From: Ophiobolus disseminans
Taxonomy: Eukaryota > Ascomycota > Dothideomycetes > Pleosporales > Phaeosphaeriaceae
Direction: 5' to 3'
NCBI GenBank assembly: GCA_010093685.1
Contig: MU006233.1
Coordinates: 434,001 to 498,000, forward strand
DNA: 64,000 bases
The stretch's first letter is position 1; every line of letters begins with the position of its first letter. The notes below the pieces were generated by a model that was not told the origin of the DNA, made no database searches, and saw only the letters and a list, made by a program, of their open reading frames with translations. Below, piece by piece: positions 1 through 10,649 of this stretch. The translations under genes were made by a program, and so were the position numbers.

Positions 1-634
1 CCTGACACATCTTTAGTAGCTTATCAGGACTCCCGAACACATGCTGCCCGTCAGCACTGGGGTCCTTCAAAACCTTTTGACCATACAGCCACGGAGCCCT
101 ATGTTGAGCAGCCGCCGCGCCAGGCCGCATCGTCGAGAACGCCGTATGCATCGTCGGCCTACTCTGGCAGTGATTCCCACTACACTACCACTCCGACGTC
201 TGCCTATTCGTCCACACACTCGGGGTACCAGGCCTCACCTGCTTCCTCAGCACCCAGGACCCAGCCAGCGGACCCATACTCGGCGTATCAGCAGCCCGCC
301 GGACGGGAGTATCCCGCTCAGTCGTCTTCATACTCATCTTACGCAGGCCAGTCACAGCCGGATCCCTATGGGCGCTCGGCCGCACCTTCCGCGGCCCAGT
401 ATGCCACTCCAAGGTATTTTGGATATTACGACTCCGATTATTTGGTCTATCGCTAAGCCCCAGTAGTGCTACACCCGCGCCAGGTTACTATATCGCGTCT
501 GATGGCCGCCGTAAGTGACATTTTCATTTTTTATCTCTGGCCATTGACTGACTGTGCGCTGCACAGAATACCCTTTATCACAACAGCCACAACCCTCAAA
601 AAATCCCCAACCTGGATCCTCAAGACGATACTAG
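1..634 (+). CDS. C-terminal part of a Ser/Tyr/Pro/Gln-rich protein (5' end outside window)
   Basis: Three exons join in phase: 1-413, 464-510 and 567-634. The introns at 414-463 (50 bp) and 511-566 (56 bp, GTAAGT...CACAG) each have GT-AG ends. Frame 1 is open from the first base, so the start lies upstream of the window. The visible 175 or so residues are low-complexity and rich in Ser, Tyr, Pro, Ala and Gln, with motifs such as YSAYQQPAGREY and SSYSSYAGQSQPDPYG. The protein ends in a basic SSRRY tail. No folded domain can be recognised. Tails like this are common in fungal transcription factors and RNA-binding proteins, but the sequence seen here does not decide between them. The splice model is well supported because both joins keep the same compositional style and the alternative unspliced reading ends early. 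The function is unknown. Confidence 0.7.
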
Positions 635-2923
635 TGCACAACGGGGCCGTTTGATTTCCTGGTGCATTTCTGTGATCGCCAGACATTGCTCTTCATTTTG
701 TCATTTTGCTGCGCCTGGAGATACCCTTCTTCTAGTTTCCGGAACTTGAGTCTGGAGTCTGGCCACTTTACTACTTTAATGGACTTTTGCCGTCGCCTCA
801 AGGACCACGAAGAGCTCCTCTGTGTGTCGGCGACACACTTCACTGGACCCAGACGGATGGCATCCCTTCAAAACCCGGATCGGATCCCTCACTATAGATC
901 TATCCTCCTGATATTATGAGCCACGGTTTTCTTTCTGTCTTGTCGTTGATAAGGACTGTGTTCCATTATTGCTGTTCGCTGCGAGGGCTTGCTTTCAAAC
1001 CCACTTTCGGGCTCACGGAGATGGACAACACGAGTATCAGGTACCTTTCCATGGCACTTGCACGATGCTATCCACGACTGAACGTATGTACAACAATTAT
1101 GCGCAATACCGAAGTCTTGATGGCCTTGACCCTCTACTCTGTTACTTGATTGCTCTTCTGAGCGTTTCACGGTTCACAGCCTGATTGAGTCTTGATTCTG
1201 TTAAACAATGGCATACACTGGATGCATTTCTGTTTGGAATGTATATACCCGCTTGCGACCACTGCTTCGTTCGTCAACGAAAGTCTGCTTATTGATGGCT
1301 ATATACCTTCATGCATAGCGTGGAAACGGATCTAGAAAAGCGAACCGCATATCTCAACAGCTACGACCAATACACCCTGATTGACTTGTCCACAGACGAA
1401 GCCTCCCATTATCTCGCCTCCGCTGAATTGTTGGTGCGGATGGCGTTCTTCCGTACTCGGAAGGCTTGCAACCCAACCATCTCGCTTCGCACCAATCTAT
1501 CACCCCAACCACATATGAAGCAAATTTTGCTCCCGTTGCCCCGAACAGATGCCTCTTTGCCTGCCCGACCCTCTACGCCCCACGCGAACCCACCCTTTGG
1601 CCGAGTTACGGCCCCGCTCGGCGAGTCAACGAGCAGCTGACTGGCCTTATGCGCAGATGTCAATATGTACACTTAAGTAGGCTTGACCCAACGGGCCTGC
1701 TACGAAATTGAAGAACAGGTGATAGCCATTCGATACGTACACGCTGGACTGCTGAAACTTGCTCATGCTCTGAGAGACCAAGACCTTATGGTATACCACA
1801 TCACATCGCATGATCTGCTTATCGTTCACTCACGACGTTTTACCCCGAGGGCGATACTACGAGCAGTTGAGTTCGTGGTCACTAGATGGAACAAACTTGG
1901 ACGCCCGTCGTACTGCTTTCGAAGATCGCAGAACTTGCATCAAGCTTTGACTCTCTCCGCTGATCGACACGGGCACCAGTGCTGCCCATGCCCGAGATGA
2001 TCTTTGCGCGTCGGTCCGCAATGCTCAATCGGACCGTGAACCCAAGTACCGAAACCCAGAGTGTTGCATTGCGTATCTGATGATCATCCCTCGCAGACCC
2101 TCTCATGTCAATATCGGCCAGTGTTCTGATCCACGCAATACCGTTCGCACTCTCGACATGCGTTGCGACCCGCATATGCACGCTGCGAGTGATTGTTGAG
2201 GCCTAGAAGCAGGGCCACGATGCACGTGCGTTTGCAGGATCGTACGTGCGGGTGTGACGTGGTGATGATGGGGCAGTTGTGGCGATGGGCATGGGCAGCT
2301 TTGCAGCGGCCAGGTTGAGAAGCGGGTGGCTGGTATCGGGCCTTTTGGACCGTGTACCTGGGTTGGGATGAGATCATAGGCCAGGAAAGTTGGGATTGCA
2401 ATTGTCGATCGAAACCGCAAGTTGGATAGGTTGTGGGAAGTTTTGAGGATTGCAGAATTTTATTGACCGCAGCGAGGAGTCGCAGCGCCTACTAGAGTAT
2501 ACTGTATTGTTGCCAAGGGATGGGAGACGATGCATTTCCGCTTCGCACATATGTACGGAGGAAAACACAAACTGACTCATGGTATCAAATGAATCGCGAT
2601 CATGACGAGAAGGTCCGAAGCAGGAAGTCGCGGAGGCTCCTGTCATATTTCTGGCAAAAGTTCGGGCAAACTTCCACGATCAACATGCGCTCCGACTTCT
2701 TCGCTTTGCTTTCTTCCGAACCCCACAACAACGACCCTGTAAAGCGCGGAGACCAACCCTGAAACACATGTCTTCCCCGCGAATTCCCACAACCAAGATT
2801 TCCTGCTCACGATCTTTTACTGCTAAGTAACCTCGGTCCGTAGCTAGTAAAGGACGTCCCAGTACATCATGGCATCTTTCCCAGCAACGGCGCCGTTGTT
2901 GCGCATTGCACTCGAACTTCATC
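635..2923. other. Gene-free stretch of 2.3 kb
   Basis: I find no open frame with convincing composition, splice pattern or family resemblance on either strand. The short frames present (up to about 110 codons) overlap one another on both strands and read like chance. It must hold the 3' UTR of the upstream gene and the promoter of the secreted-protein gene at 2924. No repeat unit or RNA gene was recognised. Confidence 0.5.
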
Positions 2924-4713
2924 ATGTTCGCACTCAAGACCACATGGTTTGCGTTGAGCCTGTTCGCGCAAAACGCATTTGGTGAAATTTACAGACACAA
3001 TCACACGCAATCGTACTCGGCAAATTTGCTGCAAGAGTCAATGGACTGGATGGACATGTACTACGATAGCGATCGAGCATATTTGTTCAGTTTGGACGCG
3101 ACAGCGTTGACTCACGATACTAGAGCGAGCGTCTGGTATGCGGCGGGCTTGCTGGCGCGCAATGAAAACGACGATGCGGAACAGGCGGTGAGGATCGTTA
3201 GGAATGTTGTCGGAGCGCAGTTCAAGAATGAAAGCCTGCAGTGGTAAGTTAGGACAAAGGATTGGCTTGATGTCAAAGTCACAGAGTGTGAAGAAATGAA
3301 GCGCTGATTTGAAGAAGGTTCGGCAACTACCAAATCTACCCCGAAGAACCTACTGTGGGAACGAAGCAATACCAGCCCTCCATCTACAACACATGGGATC
3401 CGAATTGGCGTGGTTTCATTGGCACCACGTTCGTTGTCATGCTAGAAGAATTCCCGCATCTCATCCCAGAAGACATCCAGGAGTACATGATCGAAAGCCT
3501 GTTCAACACCACCATTGGCGACAGCTACCGCGTAGGAGGCGTCGATGACGACAACTTGTATCCCGCATACAGCAACCCATCCATCATGCGCGCTTTCGTC
3601 TCTGGCTGGGTCGGCCGCCGCACCAACGATTCAAATATGACGACAGCCGGCGAAGCCTATGCGAAAGAAATCATCGACCTCTTCAAACGCGACAATACGC
3701 TTTCTGAGTTCAACTCTGGCACATATGCTGGTGTTTCGCTGTTTGCGCTTACGCTTTGGGCGAAGTACATGCCGGAGACTAGTTTGATGGGACAGTATGG
3801 GGCGGAGATGATTCGGTATACTTGGACTTCGCTGGGAGAGCTGTATAATGCGAATTTGAGGAATGTGGCTGGGCCATGGGATAGAGCGTATGGGTTTGAT
3901 ATGAATCGATATTTGAGCATTCTTGCGCTGCAAATGTGGACGCTTGTGGGCAAAGAGAAAGCGCCTGTGAATGCGAAAGTAAGTAAAATCTTCCCATTTA
4001 ACTACCGAACATTGCAGGAATCTCGGTTCTACCAGGACATAGCTAACACCTCCCAGCCATATCTAATGGGCCACAAAAACGACTTCGCAATCTCCCCCCT
4101 CATCTCCATCCTCGCACCCTACCACAACACCCTCGTCCCGCCCACAACCCTCTCCTCCCTTCACGCCTTCCCTGAAACCCACACCGTGAACACATCCGCC
4201 TTCTCGCCCCCCTACGACATATACCCGCGCAACATCACCGCCTGGCTCTCCCCTGACCTCACCATCGGCGCCGAATCTTTCTCCGAAACCGTCGTCGGCG
4301 GCCCCGCAAAGAACCCAAGCTCCTTCAACCCCGCCGTCATACAATGGGCGCGCAAAGATGGAAGTGTCGGCTGGATGAGTCTGTATGCGCAAGTTTACGC
4401 TCTGGATGTCGACGTAGGTGATGGGTATTTGGAAGTTAGCTACCCGCAAGGGAACTCTAGTAGTCATTTTTCGTTTCTGGTTGGGACGAGTGGGTGGGGC
4501 GGGAAGAGGGATGTGGCGTCTTGGGCTGATGTTGAGGGTCTACGGGTTAATGTGTCTGGCACGGTGGATTTGGAGTATGAGGTCAGTTTTAATGGGCTCA
4601 GAGGTGGGAAGGGGAAGGTTGTGAATGATTTTGAGTTTTGGAATTTTACGTATGGGATGCCGGAGGGGGGTATGGGGGTGCCGAGGGTGAGGTTGGAGGT
4701 TGAAGTTGTGTAG
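2924..4713 (+). CDS. Secreted protein of unknown function, possible alpha/alpha-toroid fold
   Basis: The exons are 2924-3243, 3318-3978 and 4057-4713, giving 545 aa. I chose the ATG at 2924 over the in-frame ATG at 2906 because it opens directly on a signal-peptide-like stretch (MFALKTTWFALSLFAQNAFG). The first intron (3244-3317) joins to give the residues WFGNYQIYPEEP. The second (3979-4056, GTAAGT, branch CTAAC, CAG) is 78 nt, a multiple of three without a stop, so retaining it would add 26 residues and keep the frame. Many NxS/T sequons and the signal peptide suggest a glycosylated extracellular protein. The helical Trp-rich N-terminal half, with motifs DDDNLYPAYSNPSIMRA and GPWDRAYGFDMNRYLS, and the beta-rich C-terminal third recall six-hairpin glycosidase-like proteins. 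That is inference; no catalytic pair is identified. Confidence 0.75.
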
Positions 4714-5241
4714 GTGGGCGGGAATTTGTTATGCGTTACTGCTGGGGTGCGATTGCGTATCCCCGTGAGCTCTTCGCGGGGTGACGGGGCGATAAAATTG
4801 CAACCACTTGCCCTCCGGAAAGCCACTCTTTCCTTACAAAACTAGCGCGCTAATCATCATTTATCTTGATTCTTTCTCGACGTGAATTGCAGAATTGCTC
4901 CCTTCTCGCCTTGCATGAAACTGATTTCGAGCCGCAAGATTTCCTGGATACCTAGGTATGCGTCAGCTTCACCTCGCTGATCCTTTCGTTTTCGAAATCC
5001 CCAGCTCAGCCCCGCGTGCTGCTTTCGTCGCACTGCAGGACCCTCAGCGCTTAACGTACAAATTCAACCTTATTGGACTACAGCCTTTTCAGCTGCTGCA
5101 TGCCGGTCAAGTTGTTCGAATGTTCCGGCTTTTGAGATACGTTTGCCTTGACGTATAAGAGCCTTGTCCGCTGTATATCATGTTGAGGAAAGATAGTTCT
5201 TGCGGTCATTGTTTTGTGTTCTTGGTAGCCACGACCTTACG
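4714..5241. promoter_or_regulatory. Intergenic region and promoter of the CorA-like gene
   Basis: Contains the 3' flank of the secreted-protein gene and the upstream region of the CorA-like gene. A TATA-like element (gtataaga) lies at about 5153-5160, roughly 85 bp before the chosen ATG. An in-frame upstream ATG at 5200 is an alternative start. Nothing else was recognised. Confidence 0.35.
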
Positions 5242-7614
5242 ATGGCGGAACCCGATGTTAGTGGTCCATTCTTTGGAGGCCCAATTCATGTCCACTTCAG
5301 AAACACGGGTCGCTCTGCTAAAGACGAGCTAAGAGTTGATACCCTCATACCAATCGATTCTATCACACGTGATGTTGCGCAACATCTTTCCACTTGCACG
5401 GACGCGAAGGCAATCCGCTGGATTCACGTACCAGAGAACAATCTGAAATGGGTGGAAGTAAGTCTGGAGTAATATCCATGCTCGATGAATGGCTAATTCG
5501 AGTCACACGGTCACAGGCTTGTTTTGAGGCATGTGATGGTGCGCCTTCCATGGATGTAAGGATCGTGCATTTGAAGCAACGTCCCGTTCTGGCATCCAGT
5601 GTACCTGTGCCCCTGCACTCTCTACATTTGGAGCCATCATGTATAAGAGGTGAACCCAAAGCCGAACCCAAGCCGAAGTCACCGTCTGCTGCGCAGGTTG
5701 CGACGCAAATTGGTTTATCGTCTGCAGCGCTAGCTGGCCCATCATCTTCCGAAGATGACACGAATCGCGGTCCAGTGGCTCGCGGGAAAAAGCCGGATGA
5801 TTGGATACCTGATCTATCGATATATGTAAGTCGTGAAGACGCAGGCAGAAGGTAGCTTCACACGTACTGACGCGCAGAAGCTTCCGTATATAAGTTTGAT
5901 GAAATGGAAGGCTTTTAAATCCATGCGAGTATTCTACCACGAATACTATGAACAATTTCCCGAGACTTCAGCGCAATCTCGGCCCGATTCTTCTCACGAT
6001 CTGTCGGACGAAGACGGGTCGCGACTCCATTCAAAGATGTCTCAGTCTCAAGCTCTCTTCCTATCCGGCTTGCTGAAAGCAAAAACACACTCAGCACCGG
6101 ACAGACAAGACCCCGAGAAATCATCTGAACCCAATAAAACATCAAAACGGAGAGAGACATCTGGAGTTGAACCAACTGAGTCAAGTTCCTCATCGGCTAC
6201 AAATCTTTGGACATCAGATGTTCTGAAAGGCCCTTCACAGCCTCGGAGAACATTGGATCAGTTCTATTACCCAGCGCTAAACAATACGGATGCTAGAGAC
6301 GCTGATCAAACGATCTCCAAGTGGAGCGGAAAAGGTGTTGGATCAGATGGCAAATCTGCCACCACGGACAGTAGCCGCCTTATCATGGTAGATCAGCTTT
6401 GGTGCTGGGTTATTGACGATTGTAAGTTGCTCATATCTACCCATATAGACTATGTGCTATTGTTAACGTCCTGTCCAGTCACCATCATCTCGAGTTTCCC
6501 GTCTGGCAGCAGTGTTCGCGACCCGCCTAATTTCATTGATCTATACAACACTGTCAGAGACCAATCACCGAAATGCAAGACAGCGAAAGACATACAAACA
6601 CTGCTCGTGAAAGAGGCCATTATGTACATGTTCAATAAGGATAACAAGGCTTTCGAAGACCTTGTCGAGACCTACCGATGGGTAACATGTAAGAAGGTAG
6701 GGTTGTTCTAAGGATGCCCGTCAGAGCAATGTCAATTAATTGAACCCGCAGGCTGCGCAGCAAATAACGTGCTTCCAGGAATACCACCGAGGCTATGCGG
6801 GCGGAGGTTCGGGCTCAGTCTTCAACGACCGTAAAGAACTGAAGCTCGTCCTCGAGGTTGCGGATATCATCGATGAACTCAAAATGATCCGACGTCTCCT
6901 CGGGATCCAGAAAGATATCGTGAGACAGAATCGCTTAGCGTTGTCGTTGTATGATGAAAGAGATGAAGACTTAGTACCAGAGGTCATTGGTAATGCAAGA
7001 AGTCACATTGCCTCTGCGCATAAAGCGCTCGTGAATATTGTCGCGGAGATTGACAGTATCAACGCAGACGCCTTGAATACCCACGCTCAGGTAAGAGCAT
7101 AAGATACCCTTGCAATGTATTACCAGATCTGATTCCCACTGCAGTTGCTTGTTCTCCTCGATCTGAAATCCAAAGCCGCGAGTCTCGGACAAGGACAAGT
7201 CGTATTACTATTCACCATCGTCACAATCATCTTCGTAGGTCCATTCACTCCCTCGCATCACCAACTCTCTAGCTGAACAAATTACCTAGCTACCCCTCTC
7301 CTTCTTCACTTCCTACTTTGGACAAAACGTATCAGAGCTCACTGGAGAAGCGAATAATCCCAAAAGCTGGGATCTCTGGCGGACCGCGAGTAAACATGTT
7401 CAAATTCTATCAGCGCTTCCAACGCTAACATGTACTAGCCCCCGTCACCGTCGTCATCGTCGTCCTTGCTCTGCTTGTTGCGTATTACATCAATAATCCA
7501 GGCAGCCCGCTGTGGTTTTGGAAACCACATATTTGGAAACCTCCCATTCAGAAGATCAGAGAAAAGCTCAGACGGCCGAAAGTCGATGATGCTGAGAGAA
7601 CGGCGCAACAATAA
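5242..7614 (+). CDS. CorA-like Mg2+ transporter family protein, eight exons
   Basis: The exons 5242-5457, 5517-5825, 5878-6421, 6479-6696, 6752-7090, 7145-7234, 7290-7389 and 7439-7614 are all phase-consistent and give 663 aa. The layout is that of the fungal CorA-like family. There is an N-terminal cytosolic part with IRWIHVPENNLKWVE, a central disordered region, the conserved MVDQLWCWVIDD with a following FTIISSFP strand, a helical stalk, and two C-terminal transmembrane helices (VVLLFTIVTIIFLPLSFFTS and VTVVIVVLALLVAYYI) that end in the cytosol. CorA proteins conduct Mg2+ or other divalent metals, and the fungal subfamily is largely uncharacterised. After the first helix the signature that is normally GMN reads FGQN, so metal selectivity or channel function may be changed. 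An alternative start at 5200 would add 14 residues. Exon 2 is the least certain part, because its sequence is not clearly family-like. Confidence 0.85.
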
Positions 7615-7763
7615 GTGAATTAAATGGACCGTACGAAGTGGTTGACGTTGTGGGCGATAGTATAACACAACTCGTAGCGTGCTGCACATATAGGGTTTTG
7701 AACGTCTCCGTACACTTGAATAATAGCTACTTCACACCCCGTAGCGGATGCCAGATGACCCCA

Positions 7764-8039
7764 TCAATTCTTCATCTCCTTCTCATCCCTCCCCCTTTTT
7801 CCATACAACTCCTCCATTTTCTTGCCGTCTTTCTTTCCCTCTATTCTATCCAGCGCGTCTTCAATCAAGCCGATGTGACCTCTTAGCGTACCCTCGATCT
7901 CGTCGAGTCGGGATTCTTGCTCTTCGAGGTTGTATGCGATTTTGGATTGCAGGTAGTATGTTGAGCCTCCGATTGCGAGGAGGTTTGCTGAGATGGGGAG
8001 CATGCGCTTTGCTTTGAAAAGCTTTGAGATGGTATTCAT
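7764..8039 (-). CDS. Small (91 aa) protein with hydrophobic segment and coiled coil
   Basis: A single uninterrupted frame of 91 codons. It begins with a basic stretch (MNTISKLFKAKRM), followed by a moderately hydrophobic segment (LPISANLLAIGGSTYYL) and a charged heptad-like helix (YNLEEQESRLDEIEGTLRGH), and ends in a Lys/Glu-rich tail. This is the pattern of a small organelle or ER membrane protein with a coiled-coil arm. I do not recognise the family. It is transcribed divergently from the polymerase eta gene, with about 440 bp between the two starts, so a shared promoter is plausible. Composition and layout make it more likely real than chance, but there is no homology evidence. Confidence 0.55.
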   Translation of the reverse strand: MNTISKLFKAKRMLPISANLLAIGGSTYYLQSKIAYNLEEQESRLDEIEGTLRGHIGLIEDALDRIEGKKDGKKMEELYGKRGRDEKEMKN

Positions 8040-8477
8040 GATGATAGAGAAGATGAGCAGGTGAGACTTGGCGATGTGGTTCTATGTGTGTAGTGTATAG
8101 ACTTGACAGAAATAGCGACTTTTGGAAGTGATTCAGTCAATGACGACATCGATATTCAGATAGCCATTAGGTAGGGAAATAAATGTAGAAGAGCACTAGG
8201 CGTCGTTCCAGTCGACTCGAGCCAAGTTAGAATGCATCTAAACTTCGAACTATGCTAGATACAGTTGTGAACCTTAGAGATCTGCGGAGCCCAATATGGC
8301 TAGCGCTATCGGTCGGATGAATGACGCGCAGCACGGGATCGCGGGAACACGCGACGAGGGAACGCGGGCCCTGCTCAACACCACACAAGTGTCAACGCGT
8401 TTGCTACTATGCTGAAATGATGCACCAGTCCTTCTTGCGATTTCAGAGACCTTTAAAATGACTTGACTGCACCCAGA
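8040..8477. promoter_or_regulatory. Divergent promoter region between the small protein and polymerase eta
   Basis: This 438 bp lies between two outward-facing starts. I see no strong TATA box. The last 20 bp before the polymerase ATG carry a two-codon upstream reading frame, listed separately. Confidence 0.4.
8458..8466 (+). promoter_or_regulatory. Two-codon upstream ORF (ATG ACT TGA) before the polymerase eta start
   Basis: An ATG at 8458 preceded by AAA (aaaatg) is followed by one sense codon and TGA. It ends 11 nt before the main ATG at 8478. If transcription starts upstream of it, as its distance to the start suggests, ribosomes would meet it first. It could lower basal translation or make it depend on reinitiation. 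The effect is inferred. Confidence 0.4.
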
Positions 8478-10649
8478 ATGTCCTCTCCAGCGCCCAAATT
8501 CGCCTCTTCCCCCGGCTCCATCACCTCCCCGCGTCGCATCCCGAAGTCGAAGTTCACGTGGAAGCACCTCCACCAGCTCAAGGCATACAGCCCGCAAACA
8601 CCTCTCCGCGTCATCGCACACGTCGACCTCGATGCATTCTACGCGCAATGCGAGACGGTTCGACTCGGCATCGACCCTTCGTTACCACTCGCAGTACAGC
8701 AATGGCAGGGTCTCATAGCGATCAATTATCCGGCACGCGCATTTGGGCTCGGCCGACACGTGACCTCAACAGAGGCGTTGAAGCAATGTCCGGATCTCAT
8801 ACTACAACATGTGGCAACATGGAAAGAAGGCGACGAGAAGTGGGCATACCATGAGGACTCGTTCAAGAACATGGCAACGCACAAAGTCAGCCTGGATCCA
8901 TATCGTCTGGAGTGCAGGAGGATCTTGAAGTGCATAAAAGACTCGTTGCCAGAGAAAGAACAGCGTGTTGAGAAGGCAAGCATTGATGAGGTCTTTATGG
9001 ACTTGAGTGCACAGGTGCACACGATACTGCTGGAAAGATACCCGGAATTGAGAGGTCCCCCGCCATACGAAGACCCCACAGAACGTCTGCCGAAAGTACC
9101 AACTACTGTCTTGGACTGGGCTGCGGATGCGCTTGTCGAAACTGGGGAGGACGACGGGGAGGACAGAGACCCAGACTGGGACGATGTGTGTACTGTCATA
9201 GCATCTGAGATCGTACGAGACGTTCGCAAACACATTAAAGATACACTTGGCTACACATGCTCGGGCGGTGTCGCTAGGAACAAGATGTTGGCCAAGCTCG
9301 GCTCTGGATACAAGAAGCCAAACCAGCAGACCGTCATCCGTAATCGAGCGGTCAAGCACTTTCTTTCCGACATGAAGTTCACCAAGATTCGAATGTTGGG
9401 TGGTAAGCTCGGTGATGAAGCTGTCGCCGTGTTCGGCACCGATAAAGTCAAAGACCTCATGGAGCAGCCGCTGGACCAACTGAAGAAGTTAGGGGATGAC
9501 ACAGGAAGTTGGCTGTACAGCATCATTCGAGGTGAGGACAACAGCGAGGTCAATCCGCGAACGCAAATCAAGAGTATGTTGTCGGCGAAGTCGTTTCGAC
9601 CAGCTATCAATTCCTTCGAACAAGGGGTTCGGTGGCTGCGTATCTTTGCGGCCGACATCTTCTCAAGATGTGTTGAAGAGGGTGTACTCGAGAACAAGAG
9701 GAGACCAAAGACAATCAATTTACATCATCGGCAAGGTGCACAAACACGAAGTCGTTCAGCGCCCATACCGCAGGGCAAACCGCTCTCTGAAACCATGTTA
9801 TTTGACCTAGCGAAGAATTTGCTCGCACAAGTTGTGGTTGACGGCCGTGCTTGGCCTTGTGCCAATCTGTCCCTTAGCGTGGGAGGATTCGAGGATGGTA
9901 TCACAAATAACAAGGGCATTGGTGGGTTCCTGGTTCGAGGTGAAGAAGCCAAAGCAATGATGTCCATTGGCAGATCGGCTACAACTGGCGAACCACCAGC
10001 CAAAAAGAGGCGGACCAAGGGCAACATTGCACAATTCTTTGGCCCACGAGATGATAAGAAAAAAGATTTCGACGCTGCAAGAGCGATACTATTGAAGGCG
10101 CACAGCGAGTCGACACGAGAAGAGACGGAAGATGATATCGATGAGCTCGATGAGGAAGAGATGTTCGAAGATGTACACGATGATGAGTCCGCGAGGCCTT
10201 CTGCACCCACCCTAGAGCGACATAGCTCCAACTATGACATGGATAGATCTGACACACCACCTTCAGCGCAACCACAGCCATTCTTGAAGTCGCCTCGGTC
10301 ACATGAGCTCGATCCAGACATAGGAGATGCGCCAGGCTCTCGTCCGAGGCCGCCGAATCAGCAGCAAACATTTGACACCTACTTCTGCGCTCAATGCAAT
10401 CTTCACATGCCCGTCTCCGAGAAGGCTGAGCATATCGATTATCACTTTGCACTGGACTTGTCGAAAGAATTGCGACACGAAGATCGGAACCCTCCCGCAC
10501 CTCTGCCCGCCATTTCGAGTGTGCGCAAGACTCCGAACAATCCTAAACCATCGAGAGGGAGAGGTCGACCACCGGGTAGTGGCGGTACAAGTAGAAGTAA
10601 TGGAGCTGAGAAAGGGCAGGCTAAGTTGGCATTTGGACGGCAAAGCTGA
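8478..10649 (+). CDS. RAD30: DNA polymerase eta (Y-family translesion polymerase)
   Basis: An intronless frame of 723 aa. The ATG at 8478 is the first in frame; the frame is open 15 nt further upstream without an ATG. The palm motif HVDLDAFYAQCE (metal-binding Asp at about 49 and 51) and KASIDEVFMDL (Asp/Glu at about 170) supply the catalytic carboxylates. GLIAINYPARAFGLGRHV is the nucleotide-binding finger region. A helix-hairpin-helix-like stretch (MLGGKLGDEAV) and the little-finger domain follow. The tail holds a degenerate PIP-like NIAQFF, a C2H2 UBZ ubiquitin-binding finger (CAQC...HIDYH at about 635) and a terminal QAKLAFG PIP-like motif. The enzyme bypasses UV photoproducts in the nucleus and is recruited by ubiquitylated PCNA. 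The domain order matches fungal Rad30. The acidic linker before UBZ is lengthened by Asp/Glu runs. Confidence 0.95.
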   Translation: MSSPAPKFASSPGSITSPRRIPKSKFTWKHLHQLKAYSPQTPLRVIAHVDLDAFYAQCETVRLGIDPSLPLAVQQWQGLIAINYPARAFGLGRHVTSTEALKQCPDLILQHVATWKEGDEKWAYHEDSFKNMATHKVSLDPYRLECRRILKCIKDSLPEKEQRVEKASIDEVFMDLSAQVHTILLERYPELRGPPPYEDPTERLPKVPTTVLDWAADALVETGEDDGEDRDPDWDDVCTVIASEIVRDVRKHIKDTLGYTCSGGVARNKMLAKLGSGYKKPNQQTVIRNRAVKHFLSDMKFTKIRMLGGKLGDEAVAVFGTDKVKDLMEQPLDQLKKLGDDTGSWLYSIIRGEDNSEVNPRTQIKSMLSAKSFRPAINSFEQGVRWLRIFAADIFSRCVEEGVLENKRRPKTINLHHRQGAQTRSRSAPIPQGKPLSETMLFDLAKNLLAQVVVDGRAWPCANLSLSVGGFEDGITNNKGIGGFLVRGEEAKAMMSIGRSATTGEPPAKKRRTKGNIAQFFGPRDDKKKDFDAARAILLKAHSESTREETEDDIDELDEEEMFEDVHDDESARPSAPTLERHSSNYDMDRSDTPPSAQPQPFLKSPRSHELDPDIGDAPGSRPRPPNQQQTFDTYFCAQCNLHMPVSEKAEHIDYHFALDLSKELRHEDRNPPAPLPAISSVRKTPNNPKPSRGRGRPPGSGGTSRSNGAEKGQAKLAFGRQS

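Noticed and set aside
3979..4017. Shorter intron ending at the first CAG (GCAG at 4014-4017) in the secreted-protein gene
   Set aside because: 39 bp is too short. The site at 4056 has a better branch point (CTAAC) at the right distance.
5540..5640. Minus-strand reading with a DnaJ-like zinc motif (CRECRGTGTLDARTGRCFKC)
   Set aside because: The cysteine spacing is striking, but the frame lies antisense to exon 2 of the CorA-like gene, has no other domain and no splice context. I treat it as coincidence, with the caveat that exon 2 is the least certain part of that gene.
8802..9479. 225-codon minus-strand frame within polymerase eta
   Set aside because: Antisense shadow of a gene with all polymerase motifs; no domain recognised.
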